Origin: Palaemon carinicauda
Taxonomy: Eukaryota > Arthropoda > Malacostraca > Decapoda > Palaemonidae
Reading direction: 5' to 3'
Length of the DNA: 64,000 bases
NCBI RefSeq assembly: GCF_036898095.1
Contig: NC_090736.1
Span: forward strand, 12,459,184-12,523,183
Of this stretch, positions 12,850 to 24,483 are shown piece by piece; position 1 is the first letter of the stretch, and each line of letters begins with the position of its first letter. A program made the position numbers and the translations under genes. The notes beneath the pieces were generated by a model. The model saw only the letters and a program-made list of their open reading frames with translations, had not been told where the DNA came from and did no database searches.

Positions 12850-13972
12850 TTATATTTTTACCCATGTTTATAAACCAGTCTAAAGTGAGAATAACAAATT
12901 GACCTAGCTGCTCTTAATGAAATTATAGTTAGAAACCCATCTCATTTGTCAAATGCATGCATTCATAGAAACCAATCGATAATGTAACATTAGAAGGATT
13001 TTGGAGAAAAGCTCTTTAAGAACAATCTGAGTCTTGTATATATATTTATACAAATTGAAACTTGAATTTCTATTTACTGTATGCCAAATAGTTCCTACTA
13101 ATATCACCTATCAACTCTTATAGTTCTCCAACTTTCTTTCATAGAATGGGATATTAGTAAATAGGCAATACAGTCACGTAATTCATTTTAGATATGTTAT
13201 CTGTAAATGAATTATTTCTTATAAAATCCTTGTGGATGTATGCCATACAGTAACTTCCTTTTCTACTTAGATTATTTCCTACTTGTATGAGGTACAGTAC
13301 CACAATCCAAGATTAAGATATGCAGAGTTGCCAGACACTAGAAAAAAAGGTGACCACCTTTGAGAAGTGGTACGGATGAGTGGCATTAAGCATCAAAGAC
13401 AAGGCATATAACCCAAGAGGGCCATTAAGCACCAAGTTAAGGTTTGGGAACTACTGTGAAATAAGTTTTGTTTACGCTGGGTAAATTTTCGCTTATTCCG
13501 CGCAAATTCTAAGTCCGTGCCATTATAAAAGTAACCTTCGGAAAATTGCCATATCATTTTGCCTCTCACTTATGTTATAACTAAATAATCTACTTCATTG
13601 GCTCTCAATGATAATAATGCTTTTATTTACTAATTTAGTATTATTCCTTTTATTTTTCTATTTCTCTGTTGAAAGTGTACATATAATTATTATTGTTGTC
13701 ATTCGTGTATCAAAACTGTGTAGAACTAATGATATAACATAGCTTACTGTATACACCACAAATTTATTAAAACATTTTTTCCTTTCATTTTATTTATTTT
13801 TATTTTTATTGGCAATCAGAAAAAGATAACATGCAAGACAATGATTAATATGTTTACATGTACTAATTAACTACTAGTAAGCACTTTTGTGACAAATCCT
13901 TTCACAGCTTGTATGGCATGATTATTTACAGTCCCGCTTTTGAAAAACCTTTGACAGTGTCTTTTTAGTTCC
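12850..13972. other. Intron 4 sequence, nothing recognised
   Basis: AT-rich intronic DNA between copy A and the foldback repeat. I see no coding sequence or repeat with a known ancestry. Confidence 0.55.
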
Positions 13973-14449
13973 AACTGTATGGTATCTTTAAACAGAACGT
14001 AGTGCATAACGATCCACTGTTACGTAGATACATGTCAATTAGAGCGGTCTGTTTGTTAGTAACAAACTGACATGTCCACTGTTACAGTAAAGTGGTTGAA
14101 CTCATGTGGAAATGGAACTAAAAAGACATTCTGATTATAGTTATACCCAGCCACTGAGGGGGGCAAGCCAGCCTCAACTTGGTGCCAGTCCCAAGCCCGG
14201 GTAAATGGGGAGGGTTGGCGGCAGGAAAGGCATCGGCCATGAAAAATTGGCCAAAACAACTATGGTCATTGAGTATAACTATAATCAGAATGTCTTTATA
14301 GTTCCATTTCCGCATGAGTTCAACCATTTTACTGTAACAGTGGACATGTCAGTTTGTTACTACCAAACAGACCGCTCTAATTGACATGTATCCACGTAAC
14401 AGTTGATCATTATGCACAACGTTCTGTTTAAAGATACCATACAGTTAGG
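13973..14449. repeat. Foldback element: long imperfect inverted repeat
   Basis: The arms 13973-14155 and 14266-14449 are reverse complements over about 180 bases, for example CTGTATGGTATCTTTAAACA against TGTTTAAAGATACCATACAG. The central 110 bases contain a GC-richer core with GTGCCAGTCCCAAGCCCGGG. I recall similar cores in dispersed animal repeats but cannot name the family. No transposase is present, so it is a non-autonomous hairpin element or a fused pair of repeats. Confidence 0.8.
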
Positions 14450-15236
14450 GGGAAAAATACAAGAGGGGGGAAAAATACTACTGCTGAAATTGAAAATACG
14501 CAAATTTACGACTGCGCAAACATAGAATTTTCTACACGTGCATGAACTTTCATGGCAATGAAATTAAACGATGCCACAATATGCTGTACTATACAAAAAT
14601 TCATCCAGCTTTGCAGTAAAGCTTCCCCCACTTTATGCAAGCTTTACTTCCAAAGTGTTTGTGATTGGTTAACTCTTGAAAGGGGAATTGATTTCACAGT
14701 CCCAACTTGTCCAAATGATTACCAGTACAGTACTGAGTTATTTCTGTTAGGTGGAGCTCACTCTGTGTATTATAGAGAAGTTTTGACAAAGGAAAAACCT
14801 ATCTTTCTGGAGGTGCTGTGGGGTCTCCAAGGACTGTGAAAGGCTAAAACACGGATTCCAGTACAACATGAATACAAAAGAATTATTTTCTCCCCCACTC
14901 TAGGGCCAGTGTATCAACGTGCAAAGCAGTGTCTCAGCATTTATAAGAGAGACCTCCAAGCTCAGGTGTAAGAGAGACCTTCAAGCTCAGGTGTAAGAGA
15001 GACCTTCAAGCTCGGGTCATTGAAATTGACAGCACCTCCAATGCTTAAACCGTCTCCTATGGGGATAAGTTGTTACTTCCTCATCACCAAGAACTTCCAC
15101 TACAGCTAGAGACAACTCAACCTGCGCATCATCTTGTACCCACCCACCAACTTTCATTTCCAAGTGAGAATCAATTGTTCCTCTCTCTTGCACAAGATTA
15201 GGGAGCCAGGATCCTGGACACCACACAGCACTTCCC
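14450..15236. other. Intron 4 sequence with an unassigned open frame
   Basis: Mostly unremarkable. A minus-strand frame at 15017-15226 (69 residues, containing VGGWVQDDAQVELSLAVVEV) has protein-like composition, but no homologue is recalled and no clear splice sites frame it. It could be a relic of an unrecognised element. Confidence 0.4.
14943..15016. repeat. 25-base tandem repeat, three units
   Basis: Three near-identical units of TAAGAGAGACCTTCAAGCTC plus spacer follow each other directly. Confidence 0.92.
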
Positions 15237-15610
15237 CAAAATTAGAATTTTGATAATAAAATTTCTGATCTTTACACTTACCTGATGTTTAATCGACACT
15301 CGTCCATGAAATGTTTAAAATTTTCCAATTTTCTTTTGCTTCAAACTTTACATGCCTTTCACAAAGGAACAGCCCACTACTGTAAGTGGTAGGAAGCCCA
15401 GACTGTTGCCTCAGGAAATATTTCCTTTAGTTTCGAAGTCGACATTATCCCTTGGAGTCAGTGTGGAGGAGGATAGGCATGTACATGAATAGCAGGGGAT
15501 CATAGAAATATGAAATTTTAATATTAAAATTCTAATTACTTCTGTGAATGTTCCCCGACATTCATATTGCTGACTTCTGCACTCCGTTGGAGGTGGGGTG
15601 CAATTGAAGG
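15237..15610. repeat. Possible solo terminal repeat of a third DIRS-type family
   Basis: ATTAGAATTTTGATAATAAA near the left is reverse-complementary to TTTAATATTAAAATTCTAAT near 15517, and each is followed by a distinct tail. This is the same terminal-repeat plus ICR layout seen in copies A-E, about 280 bases apart, but no coding sequence is attached. Confidence 0.35.
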
Positions 15611-15823
15611 AGAGGGATAAATTTTAGTTCAAGCAATACAACAAGGTTAAGGTTACAGAGATTGTGTAGATTACTTTTTTTAGTTTACAATACAGTACTG
15701 TACTTTGATAAACCATTTATATTGAAGATTGAAATACAGGATTCCAGATTGTAAACTAAAGTAATTAAAAAATACAGTTGAAATGATATTTTAATTATAA
15801 AATAAATTTTTGAATATACTTAC

Positions 15824-15980
15824 CCGGTGAATATATAATAGCTGCTACTCAGCGGCTCGACAGAAAACACACTCAAAAACTCGCGAGCGATCGCTATGAA
15901 GGTTGCGGGTGTGACCACCAGCGCCAACTATCGGCCAGATACCACTCTTGTATGTAAACAAACCCTTCAATTCTTCTCGT
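15824..15980. repeat. Copy B left inverted terminal repeat
   Basis: Reverse complement of 21433-21591 with few differences. It contains the AGCGATCGCT palindrome found in every main-family terminal repeat. Confidence 0.92.
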
Positions 15981-16020
15981 CCCGCTGCGTCTCTATTGGG
16001 GAGGAAGGGAGGGCCTTTAA

Positions 16021-16117
16021 TTTATATATTCACCGGGTAAGTATATTCAAAAATTTATTTTATAATTAAAATATCATTTTTAAATATTTAACTTAGCCGG
16101 TGAATATATAATAGCTG
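16021..16117. repeat. Copy B internal complementary region (ICR)
   Basis: The left half, CACCGGGTAAGTATATTC onward, is the reverse complement of the left element end. The right half, TTTAACTTAGCCGGTGAATA, is the reverse complement of the right end. The halves meet at ATATCATTTTT, marking the joined ends. Confidence 0.93.
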
Positions 16118-16499
16118 ATTCACACCCAAGGCGGTGGGTAGAGACCAGAGTTAATTAAGTTTACAGCGTATAAGCTAAGAGTTTTTGACAGTTATCAATA
16201 TAACAAAACCAAAATATATAGGTACCTGGTAAGGAAGTTGACTTAGACGATTACTCTGCCTTGTAAGTCTGTCTTCCTCACGAAGCCCAGCGATCCTCTT
16301 AGGATGCTGAAAGACTCCCAGGAGCTGAAGTATAAAGAGTTGCAACCCATACTAACAGGACCTCAACAAACCCCTAATCTGGGCGCTCTCAAGAAATGAC
16401 TTTGACCACCCGCCAAATCAACAAGGATGCGAAAGGCTTCTTAGCCTTCCGTACATCCCAAAAAACATTTCAAGAGACAGATTAAAAAGGATATTGGAA

Positions 16500-17676
16500 T
16501 TAGGGTAATGTAGTGGTAGAACCCTCACCCACTACTGCACTCGCTGCAACGAATGGACCCAGTGTGTAGCAGTCCTCGTAAAGAGTCTGGACATCTTTTA
16601 AGTAAAATGACGCGCACACTGACTTGCTTCTCCAAAAAGTCGCGTCCATAATACTTTGCAGAGATTTATTTTGCTTGAAGGCCACGGAGGTTGCTATAGT
16701 TCTAACTTCGTGCGTCTTAACCTTAAGCAACCATCGGTCTTTCTCATTCAAGTGAGAATGAGCTTCTCGTATTAAAAAATCTGATAAAATATGACAAAGC
16801 ATTCTTTGACATAGGTAATGATGGTTTCTCAACTGAGCACCATAATGCCTCAGATTTACCTCGTAATGACTTAGTACGAGCTAAATAGAACTTAAGAGCT
16901 CTAACAGGACATAATACTCTTTCCAGTTCGTTGCCTACGATCTCTGATAAGCAAGGAATATCAAAAGATTTAGGCCAAGGACGAGAAGGCAGTTCATTTT
17001 TTGGCCAGGAAACCAAGTTGAAGTGAACAAGTGGCTTTTTCTGTAGAAAAAAACCGATGTTCTTACTGAAGGCATGAAGTTCACTGACCCTTTTAGCCGA
17101 AGCCAAGCACACTAGGAAAAGTGTCTTGAGGGTGAGATCCTTCAGGGAGGCTGAATGTAATGGCTCAAACCTGTCTGACATGAGGAACCTTATGACCACC
17201 TCTAAGTTCCATCCAGGAGTTGCCAAACGACGTTCCTTAGAGGTCTCGAAAGACTTAAGGAGATCTTGGAGATCTTTATTGTTGGAAAGATCTAAGCCTC
17301 TATGTCGAAAGACCGAAGCCAACATGCTCCTGTAGCCCTTAATCGTGGGAGCTGAAAGGGAGCGAACCTTTCTCAGATGTAAAAGAAAATCTGCGATTTG
17401 GGCTACAGAGGTATTGGACGAGGACACAGATGCTGACTTGCACCAGTTTCAAAAGACTTCCCACTTCGACTGGTATATTCTAATGGTAGAAGCTCTCCTC
17501 GCTCTTGCAATCGCACTGGCTGCCTCCTTCGAAAAGCCTCAAGCTCTTGAGAGTCTTTCGATAGTCTGAAGGAAGTCAGACGAAGAGCAGGGAGGCTTTG
17601 ATGGACATTCTTTACGTGGGGCTGACGTAACAGATCTACCCTTAGAGGAAGACTTCTTGGAAAGTCTACCAGCCAT
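16500..17676 (-). pseudogene. Copy B tyrosine recombinase, frameshifted
   Basis: The catalytic Arg (SAKRVSELHAF), HEVR and final Tyr (FYLKDVQ) are present, but frames change near 17040 and 16800. The first ATG used by copies C-E is GTG here. It aligns with the 397-residue recombinase of those copies along its whole length. Confidence 0.88.
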
Positions 17677-19118
17677 TGAAGTACCTCGGTGAACCACTCT
17701 CTCGCGGGCCAGAGGGTAGCAACCAACGTCAACCTTGTCCCTTCGTGAGAGGCGAACTTCTGCAGTACCTTGTTGACTATCTTGAATGGTGGGAATGCAT
17801 ATAAGTCCAGAAGAGACCAATCCAGTAGAAACGCGTTTATGTGGATTGCTTCTGTATCTAGGACTGGAGAGCAATAGATTGGTAACCTTTTGGTCAACGA
17901 GGAGGCAAAGAGGTCTATGGTGGGTTGACCCCAAGTAGCCCAAAGACTCTTGCCCACGTCCTTGTGGAGGGTCCATTCCGTGTGTATCACCTGACCCCTC
18001 CGACTGAGACAGTCTGCCAAGACGTTCAAGTCCCCCTGGATGAATCTCGTCAACAGGGAGATGCCTCGATTTCTTGACCATAAGAGAAGGTCCCTTGCGA
18101 TCTCGAGCAGCGTGAAGGAGTGTGTGCCTCCTTGCTTGGAGATGTACGCCAAAGTTGTGGTGTTGTCTGAGTTGACCTCTACCACTTAGTTTCGAAGAAG
18201 CTTTCGAAAATCATCAAGGCCAAGTGGACTGCTAATAGCTCCTTGCCGTTGATGTGCATGCTCTTCTGACTTGAGGTCCACAGACCCGAGCATTCCCGAC
18301 CGTCCAGGGTCGCACCCCAACCCAAATCCGACGCGTCTGAGAACAACACGTGGTTTGGGTTCTTGACTGCTAGGGATAGTCCCTCTCTCAGACTGATATT
18401 GCCGTCCCACCATTTCAGGCATGCCTTTACTGGTTCGGAGACTGGGAATGATACCGTCTCTAACGTCTTGTCCTAGTTCCAGTGAGAGGCTAGATGGAAC
18501 CGGAGAGGCAGAAGGTGTAGTCTCCCTAGTGAGACAAACTGCTCCAGGGATGAGAGAGTCCCTACGAGACTGTTCCAACTCCTGACTGAACAAACGTTTT
18601 CTTTTCAGCATTAGTTGGACTTCGAGCAGGGCTTGTTCTATTCGGTGGCAGACGGAAAAGCCCGAAAAAAACTGGACTGCGAATCTCCACCCCCAAATAT
18701 AGAATAATCTGGGATGGGATCAGTTGGGACTTTTAGGTTGACCAAAAGTCCCAACTCCCTGGCCAGACTTAACGTCCAATGTAGATCCTGCAGACAGTGA
18801 AGACTGGACGATGCTCTGAGAAGCCAGTCGTCCAAGTACAGGGAGGCTCGGATCCCCGATAGATGGAGGGATTTTGCCACATTCCTCATGAGCCTCGTAA
18901 ACCCGAGAGGAGCAGGACTGAGGCCAAAGCACAGGGCTCGAAAATGGTACCCCACATTCCTGTAAACAAACCTCAGAAACGGTTGGGAATCCGGGTGTAT
19001 AGGAATGTGGAAGTATGCCTCCTGAATGTCGAGAGAGACCATCCAGTCGCCTTCCATAAATGCTGTCAAGACAGCCTGGTAGACTTCATCGTGAAGTTTG
19101 TCTTGACAATGAACACAT
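17540..19118 (-). pseudogene. Copy B pol remnant (RT, RNase H, methyltransferase-like)
   Basis: Motif A reads SLDIQEAYFHIPI and motif C SLYLDDWLLRASS, so the RT aspartates survive. RNase H retains VEVNSDNTTTLAYI and NVLADCLSR. The MT-like part has WGQPTIDLFASSLTKRLPIY and DLYAFPPF. A frame change near 18185 and another near 18640 break the protein. The RT N-terminus has been lost in a deletion that joins it to gag. Confidence 0.87.
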
Positions 19119-20640
19119 TGAGCGCACTTGCCTCTTACGTACTCCTGCAGTGAACGTGGCTGCCAGATCATTGGAGCCATCCCTGAGGGACTTGTTCCTG
19201 CAGAGAACGTGGCTGTCAGATCATAGGAGCCATCCCTGAAAGCCTTGTTTATGCATGACATAATTGTACAGCAAAACTTCAAACGCTCGAAAATAGCTCT
19301 GAAGTCGACCATAAAATCTTGGAGCGTCTCATGGCCAGGCGCCAGGGAGAGTCTATGAGGTTTGAGAAGTCTATCTGGGCAGAGGCAGGAACTCCCAAGC
19401 CGAGAACTTCTCTCGTGTCATATCAGACTCTCGCTCTATAAGCCAGCTTAAAAGTAGGGAAAGCAAAGGCTGTCTCTCCCAAACTCCTCCTGGTGATAAA
19501 CCAGTCGCCTAGCAAACGTAAAGCTCTCTTAGAAAAGCGAGAGAGCACTAGCTTATAAAACAACGGCTTCGAAGTAGCTAGGCCTAGTGTAAACTCTGAC
19601 GTTTAGGCGAACGAGGAGCAGCAGTTACAAAAAGATCCGGACAAAGATCCTTAAAAATCAGCATGATTTATTTAAAGTCCATAGAGGGCTAAGCAGCTTT
19701 GGGCTCCTCTCCGTCTGACAGAGTCGTCAAGGGAATATCAGTAGGAGGGGGAACAGCAACTTCCTCATCTGAAGGAACCTTGTCCGACAATAGCCGAGTC
19801 TCAAGCAAGGGAGAGACCTACCGTGGTGGCAATGCTTTACAAGCAGAGTCCACACGCACTGGTGCATTAGTAGCGGACCAGGACGCAACGTCATGTAACT
19901 GCTTGACAGTCTGTGAACTGTCAACAACAACAGGTGCGTGAGGACGCACAGCGTCCACTCGAGACTGCTTTGACTGCCTAGTCTGAGCAGTCAAAACAAC
20001 TCTAGAATGCGGAGGTTGACGCTCAGCGTCAAAACAAGTCAACTCCGATGATTGGCGAACGTCCTGAACGTCAACAGGAGCATCAGCAAGTGGCCTAACG
20101 TCCAAATGCGGCTGAAAATCCACACGAGACCGCATCGAGTGTGGTTCTAAACAACCTGACTGACGTGACTTGGCTACGCCAACGTCAACAGGACGCACAG
20201 AGGAACGTTTGGGTGGCTGAAAGCCAGGATCTCGATGAGATAAACGGCTAGGCTCAACGGACTTATCGGCAGAATAGTCTTCCATAAGGGAGGCAAGCTT
20301 ATTCTGCATGTCTTGCCGTACAACCCATTTAGGATCAACGGGAATGGTTGCGGTAAGAGACGAGGGTAACGTCTGTGACTGCAAAACCTTGCCTACAAAA
20401 AGACTCTCGGAGTCTGTGTTACGCTTTTGTTTAGGCGGCGAGCAGTCTTCCGATGACTGCATAGGGTCAGAGCTGTCCTAATAGTTAAAACCAGGACGCT
20501 GGACCTGTCCTGAAAGGACTGACTTTCGCTTAAAGGGCCTCGAAACCTTGTTCCACGGTTTCTTATGCGAAAAGCCTTCGGATGACGAGGAGAAAATCGT
20601 CTCTCTCGCCTTATGGTAGGGGTGATCTTAGTGAGATACG
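19119..20640 (-). pseudogene. Copy B gag remnant
   Basis: Frames on the minus strand align with the gag of copies C-E, for example SCINKAFRDGS near 19250 and the low-complexity middle with QPPKRSSVRPVDVGVAKSRQ. The N-terminal Cys-rich segment is absent, and the C-terminal part of gag is deleted. Stops and frameshifts are scattered. Confidence 0.8.
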
Positions 20641-21230
20641 CCTGTTTAAGTTTCGTCAAAAAACAGGTTATTTGACCAAAGGAAAAAACTGAAAGGTTTT
20701 TCAATTAAAAAGTTCCTTTAAAATAAAATTTAAAACATTTAAGCTTTGAAAGAAGAATGAACAAAACGTCAGAATCGATTTACTCTTTCTGCAAAGTGAA
20801 ACCGTGATACTCTCTCTCTCTATCGTAACGATAGAGCGCAAACTGCGTAGCATAAATAAACTAAACGTTAGTTCATCTTTGAAACAGTACGAAGACTATT
20901 CAAAGAAAATCTTTCATAAAATATCTACTAAAAAATATTCATTTAATAAGTTTTAAATCATTAGCTCTGTAAAAGTTATTTACGATTGAAAGGGCTCAAC
21001 GTTGTTTAACTTCGGTTTCCAAGTTAGGACCGCCTACTCTCAGGAAAGGTCGCATATAAACAAATCATTAAAATTTATCTTGATGTTTATTATAAATGGA
21101 AAGCTAATCGAAGAGGCCTAATAAAGGCGGGTGAGATATAAAATATATAGAGGAAAATCTATAATTAATTTATAACGTGATAAGATAATTGCTAAAAGCC
21201 TAAACACACTTCCGTACTAAGGGAAGGGTC
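20641..21230. other. Copy B replaced segment of unknown origin
   Basis: About 590 AT-rich bases lie where copies C and D carry the gag N-terminus. No coding sequence is seen. Similarity to copy D resumes near 21235 with the AACAATCCAAAGTCATCAA segment. Confidence 0.6.
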
Positions 21231-21432
21231 GGCCATTTAAAAGTCAAGGAAAGTCCAAAAAACAATCCAAAGTCATCAAAAATTAAATCTATCCAAAAAC
21301 GAGTTCAAGATTTAAGTTGAAGATAAAACACCTGTACTGCGAAAGCTCAAACCAAAATGAAGTACTTCACCAAATATGTTGAGAAAACTCCAGGTTCTAC
21401 AGCGAGTAATGATACGTCTTGTCGTCAAGGTC

Positions 21433-21591
21433 GACAGAGAAGAATTGAAGGGTTTGTTTACATGCAAGAGTGGTATCTGGCCGATAGTTGGCGCTGGTGG
21501 TCACACCCGCAACCTTCATAGCGATCGCTCGCGAGTTTTTGAGTGTGTTTTCTGTCGAGCCGCTGAGTAGCAGCTATTATATATTCACCGG
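21433..21591. repeat. Copy B right inverted terminal repeat
   Basis: Reverse complement of 15824-15980. Beyond it, about 21 bases unique to the right end are matched by the ICR. Confidence 0.92.
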
Positions 21592-21612
21592 CTAAGTTAA
21601 ATAATTAAAAAT

Positions 21613-21893
21613 ACAGGATTCCAGATTGTTTACTAAATTGATTAAAAATACAGTACTATACTGTAGATTGCCTTCTTAAGATAATGTTTTGCAAACACAT
21701 TATGGACTCTCACTCTCAAGGATTGATTATTTTTAGGACTAATTCCTTGTGTGCTTCTGTAATCTTATTTAACAAGGAATGTCGAAGCATATTTGGTTAG
21801 TGGACAATTGCAGACCCTCAGTCTACATATTAAATTAGGGACATCACCTCTATTACCTTGGTTTGTCCAAATACAACTGAATGGCTCTTACTG

Positions 21894-21924
<31 letters not shown>

Positions 21925-22678
21925 CATTAGAAAACTGTTTTCGTCCAGTTTTAGTGAAGGGATGCCCAAAAATTGAGGCAGACCCTTAGTCTTAAAAATA
22001 TTTTGTATCCGAAGGACAGTAAAAGTGACAGGATCATACTGTATTGTGTTCCCAAAAGCCCACCTTGATCAGTAACACTTATACATTTAGCTGATGCTAA
22101 AGCCAACACACACTAGCCTTTACTTAAATCATTACTATTAGAGCATTTAGGTTAGGGCTAAAACTGGGTAGTGTAGGCCTGACCTGTTACTCTGAATATA
22201 GAAAATGCTTAGCTCTCTTCCTTCCCTTCAAGGTTTATACCTGTCATTGCAAAGGAGACTATGATCTACAATCATGGCCCTACAAAAAGCCCAGAGAGAG
22301 TGTGGATATACAGCTTGTTTAGTCAAACCAGTTTCAAAATTCACCCTTTTACCCAGCAAGTAGGAATTTCTTGCTTTACATCCATAGTCACAAACAAAAG
22401 CCAGCATTTACTTCCTAAAAGAAAGATGAAAAAGTTTGATAAGGGTGCAAAAGTGAGTTCATTGCCATTGCATCCGATAACAAAAGTGACGGGCTTATGA
22501 CATGTGGGGCTTCTCGTCTGTGCTTACCACCTGTCATTAACTACCTCGTTAAACAATTCAATAGCCATTCCAGCCCTGCTGAAAACATATTCCTTATTTT
22601 AAAGGATAAAAAGTTTGTATACATGTAAAAACCAAATGCTTATCTATAAACAAATATACAAACAAAAATCACACTGAC
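21613..22678. other. Intron 4 sequence, no gene
   Basis: Intronic DNA between copy B and exon 4. It contains a 28-base poly-A run at 21897-21924, possibly the tail of an old retroposed copy, but no recognisable body precedes it. Confidence 0.55.
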
Positions 22679-22892
22679 CAGGGAAGACTAAGCCACTCTT
22701 CCCCAAAGGAAATCTCTCATCAGTATTGGTAGCAATGAAAAGACAATCCTTGTTTTCTAGATAAGAAGCAGCTTTCATGATTTTGGGGAAGCTGAAATGA
22801 CCATCAAAGCCAACAATTACAGCTCCTACATCTGGCTCAAGTTGAACTGTGTCTTTCAGACGGAAGACTGGATTCTCAACAAGGGGATCTGG
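22679..22892 (-). CDS. Phosphatase exon 4 (C2 cap and return to core)
   Basis: The exon encodes residues 129-199 plus the first base of Gly200: PDPLVENPV, then DVGAVIVGFDGHFSFPK, AASYLENKDCLFIATNTDE and GLVFPG. The AVIVGFD pattern and FIATNTD are typical of PGP/PDXP phosphatases. The acceptor is CACAG and the donor G|GTCAGT on the minus strand. Length 214 fits phase 0 in, 1 out. Confidence 0.94.
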
Positions 22893-22964
22893 CTGTGAAG
22901 AATATAAAATATCAGAGAACATGAAATACAGTAATTTAAATCCTTAAATATTACAAATTCAGAG

Positions 22965-23234
22965 ATAATTTGTATTTTTCTTAACTATATAAACCTGAGT
23001 CCTTTACATGGAATATTTTATCAACGAAGCTGGAGTATATGGCTATTAAACTTTTATAACGAGGTGTAAACAGGTTGACGATATACTGGCTGGGAGGGGG
23101 CAAGCCCAGTCCTGCTGCTTGCTTACAGAGCACTCATTCTGATTCTGGCTGGGACTTTCTAGGGGGTAGGTGATGAGGGGAAATATGAGTAAAGAACTCG
23201 GCTTTGTACGTATGGTGATGAGGGGAAGTATGAG
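22965..23234. repeat. Solo DIRS-like end related to copy A
   Basis: AATTTGTATTTTTCTTAACT, ACCTGAGTCCTTTACAT and CGAAGCTGGAGTATA align with the left terminal repeat of copy A. The inverted counterpart GAGTAAAGAACTCGGCTTTG follows near 23183. No coding region is attached, so it is a decayed or recombined end. Confidence 0.65.
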
Positions 23235-24434
23235 TAAAGAACTTTGATGCCTATAGAGGTGTAGACCAAAATGGTATTTTTTCTTTGATTTTTAAAAAGG
23301 ACTGCAGATTTCTAGTTCCAAAGTTATCTGTAATTTGTGCAAGTTAGCAAGAAGAGGAGCTTTTAGCACTTGTTGGAGAATCGGTAATGTTACTCCAGAT
23401 GTAAATGCGTTTGTGGTAGCTCAAGTCCTAAACATTACCACCCAATTTCCATAACCCCACATATTATCTAAAGTTTTTTAATGTCTTTTGCAAAATGTCT
23501 AAATGGGTTTGCTGAAGGTAATCATCTGTTCTCTAATGTGCAATTTGGTTTTCGTAAAGGCCTTGGAGCATGTGATGCCCTTCTTACAATCTCCAATGCT
23601 TTACAGAAATTCCTTGATCGTGGTTAGGAAGTTTGTATAATTGACCTTGATTTATTGCTGCCTTTGACCCTGTTAATCATGAGGCCCTTATTTTCAAATG
23701 CAAACAACTGGGAGTGGGTGAGTCTTTTCTTAGCATCATTATTAAATCTTTAAGTAATAGATTACAGAGTTGTTAATTGGCACCATAGTGAGTATACAGT
23801 ATGTATAGGAATGTGACATCTGGTGCTCTTCACGGTAGTCTTCTTGGCCCATTACTTTTCATATTATATACATATGACATGTGGTTTAGGCTAGAAAATA
23901 AGCTTGATGCATATGCAGATGATGCTACTCTCTCTGTATCAATTCCATCTCCTGAAGGTTGGAGGTTGCTGAATGCCTTAATAGAGATCTAGCTAAAATT
24001 AGTGCATTGTACAAATTATGGGGCATGAAGTTGAATCCTAAAAACTCTAAATATGATTGTAAGTAGGTTGAGGACAGTGGCTCCTCATCATCTGGACCTC
24101 GGCATTGATAATGTTTCTTTAACTCTGTCTGACTCTTTAAAAACTTTAGGTGTGATTCTCAACAGCAAATTTCCTTTGTTGAACAGACTGACATGAGACT
24201 TTTTGTAAAGTTTACATATGAAAGATCTGTTTTAATGTTACCGTTCTTCAGATATTTTAATTATTTGTTCATTACTTCTCTTGCAGTTTATTTATTTCCT
24301 TATTTCCTTTCCTCGCTGGGCTATTCTACCCTGTTGGAACCCTTGGGCTTACAGCATCCTGCTTTTCCGACTAGGGTTGTAGCTTAGCTAGTTGTAATAA
24401 CAACAATAATAATAATAATAATAATAATAATAAT

Positions 24435-24481
<47 letters not shown>
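23235..24481 (+). pseudogene. LINE (I/Nimb-like) reverse transcriptase remnant with (AAT)n tail
   Basis: Read through its stops, the plus strand gives LARRGAFSTCWRIGNVTP, FGFRKGLGACDALLTISNAL, GPLLFILYTYDMWF and the catalytic AYADDATLSV box. These are successive motifs of a non-LTR reverse transcriptase. After about 24180 the coding part is deleted and the 3' untranslated region follows, ending TTGTAGCTTAGCTAGT and an AAT repeat tail (24398-24481). Multiple stops show it is dead. The same 3' tail recurs at 48608-49020 and 57180-57905. Confidence 0.87.

Positions 24482-24482
<1 letters not shown>

Positions 24483-24483
<1 letters not shown>

Larger units (their letters stand above)
15783..21612 (-). 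mobile_element. DIRS-like retrotransposon copy B (main family), decayed
   Basis: Inverted terminal repeats (15824-15980 and 21433-21591), an ICR at 16021-16117 and minus-strand coding remnants in the order gag, RT, RNase H, recombinase define the copy. It is 5830 bases long against about 6520 for C and D. Part of gag and the start of RT are deleted near 19115, and the N-terminal gag region is replaced by unrelated sequence at 20640-21230. No target-site duplication is needed at the ends, as expected for recombinase-mediated insertion. It lies in intron 4 in the same sense as the host gene. Confidence 0.9.
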
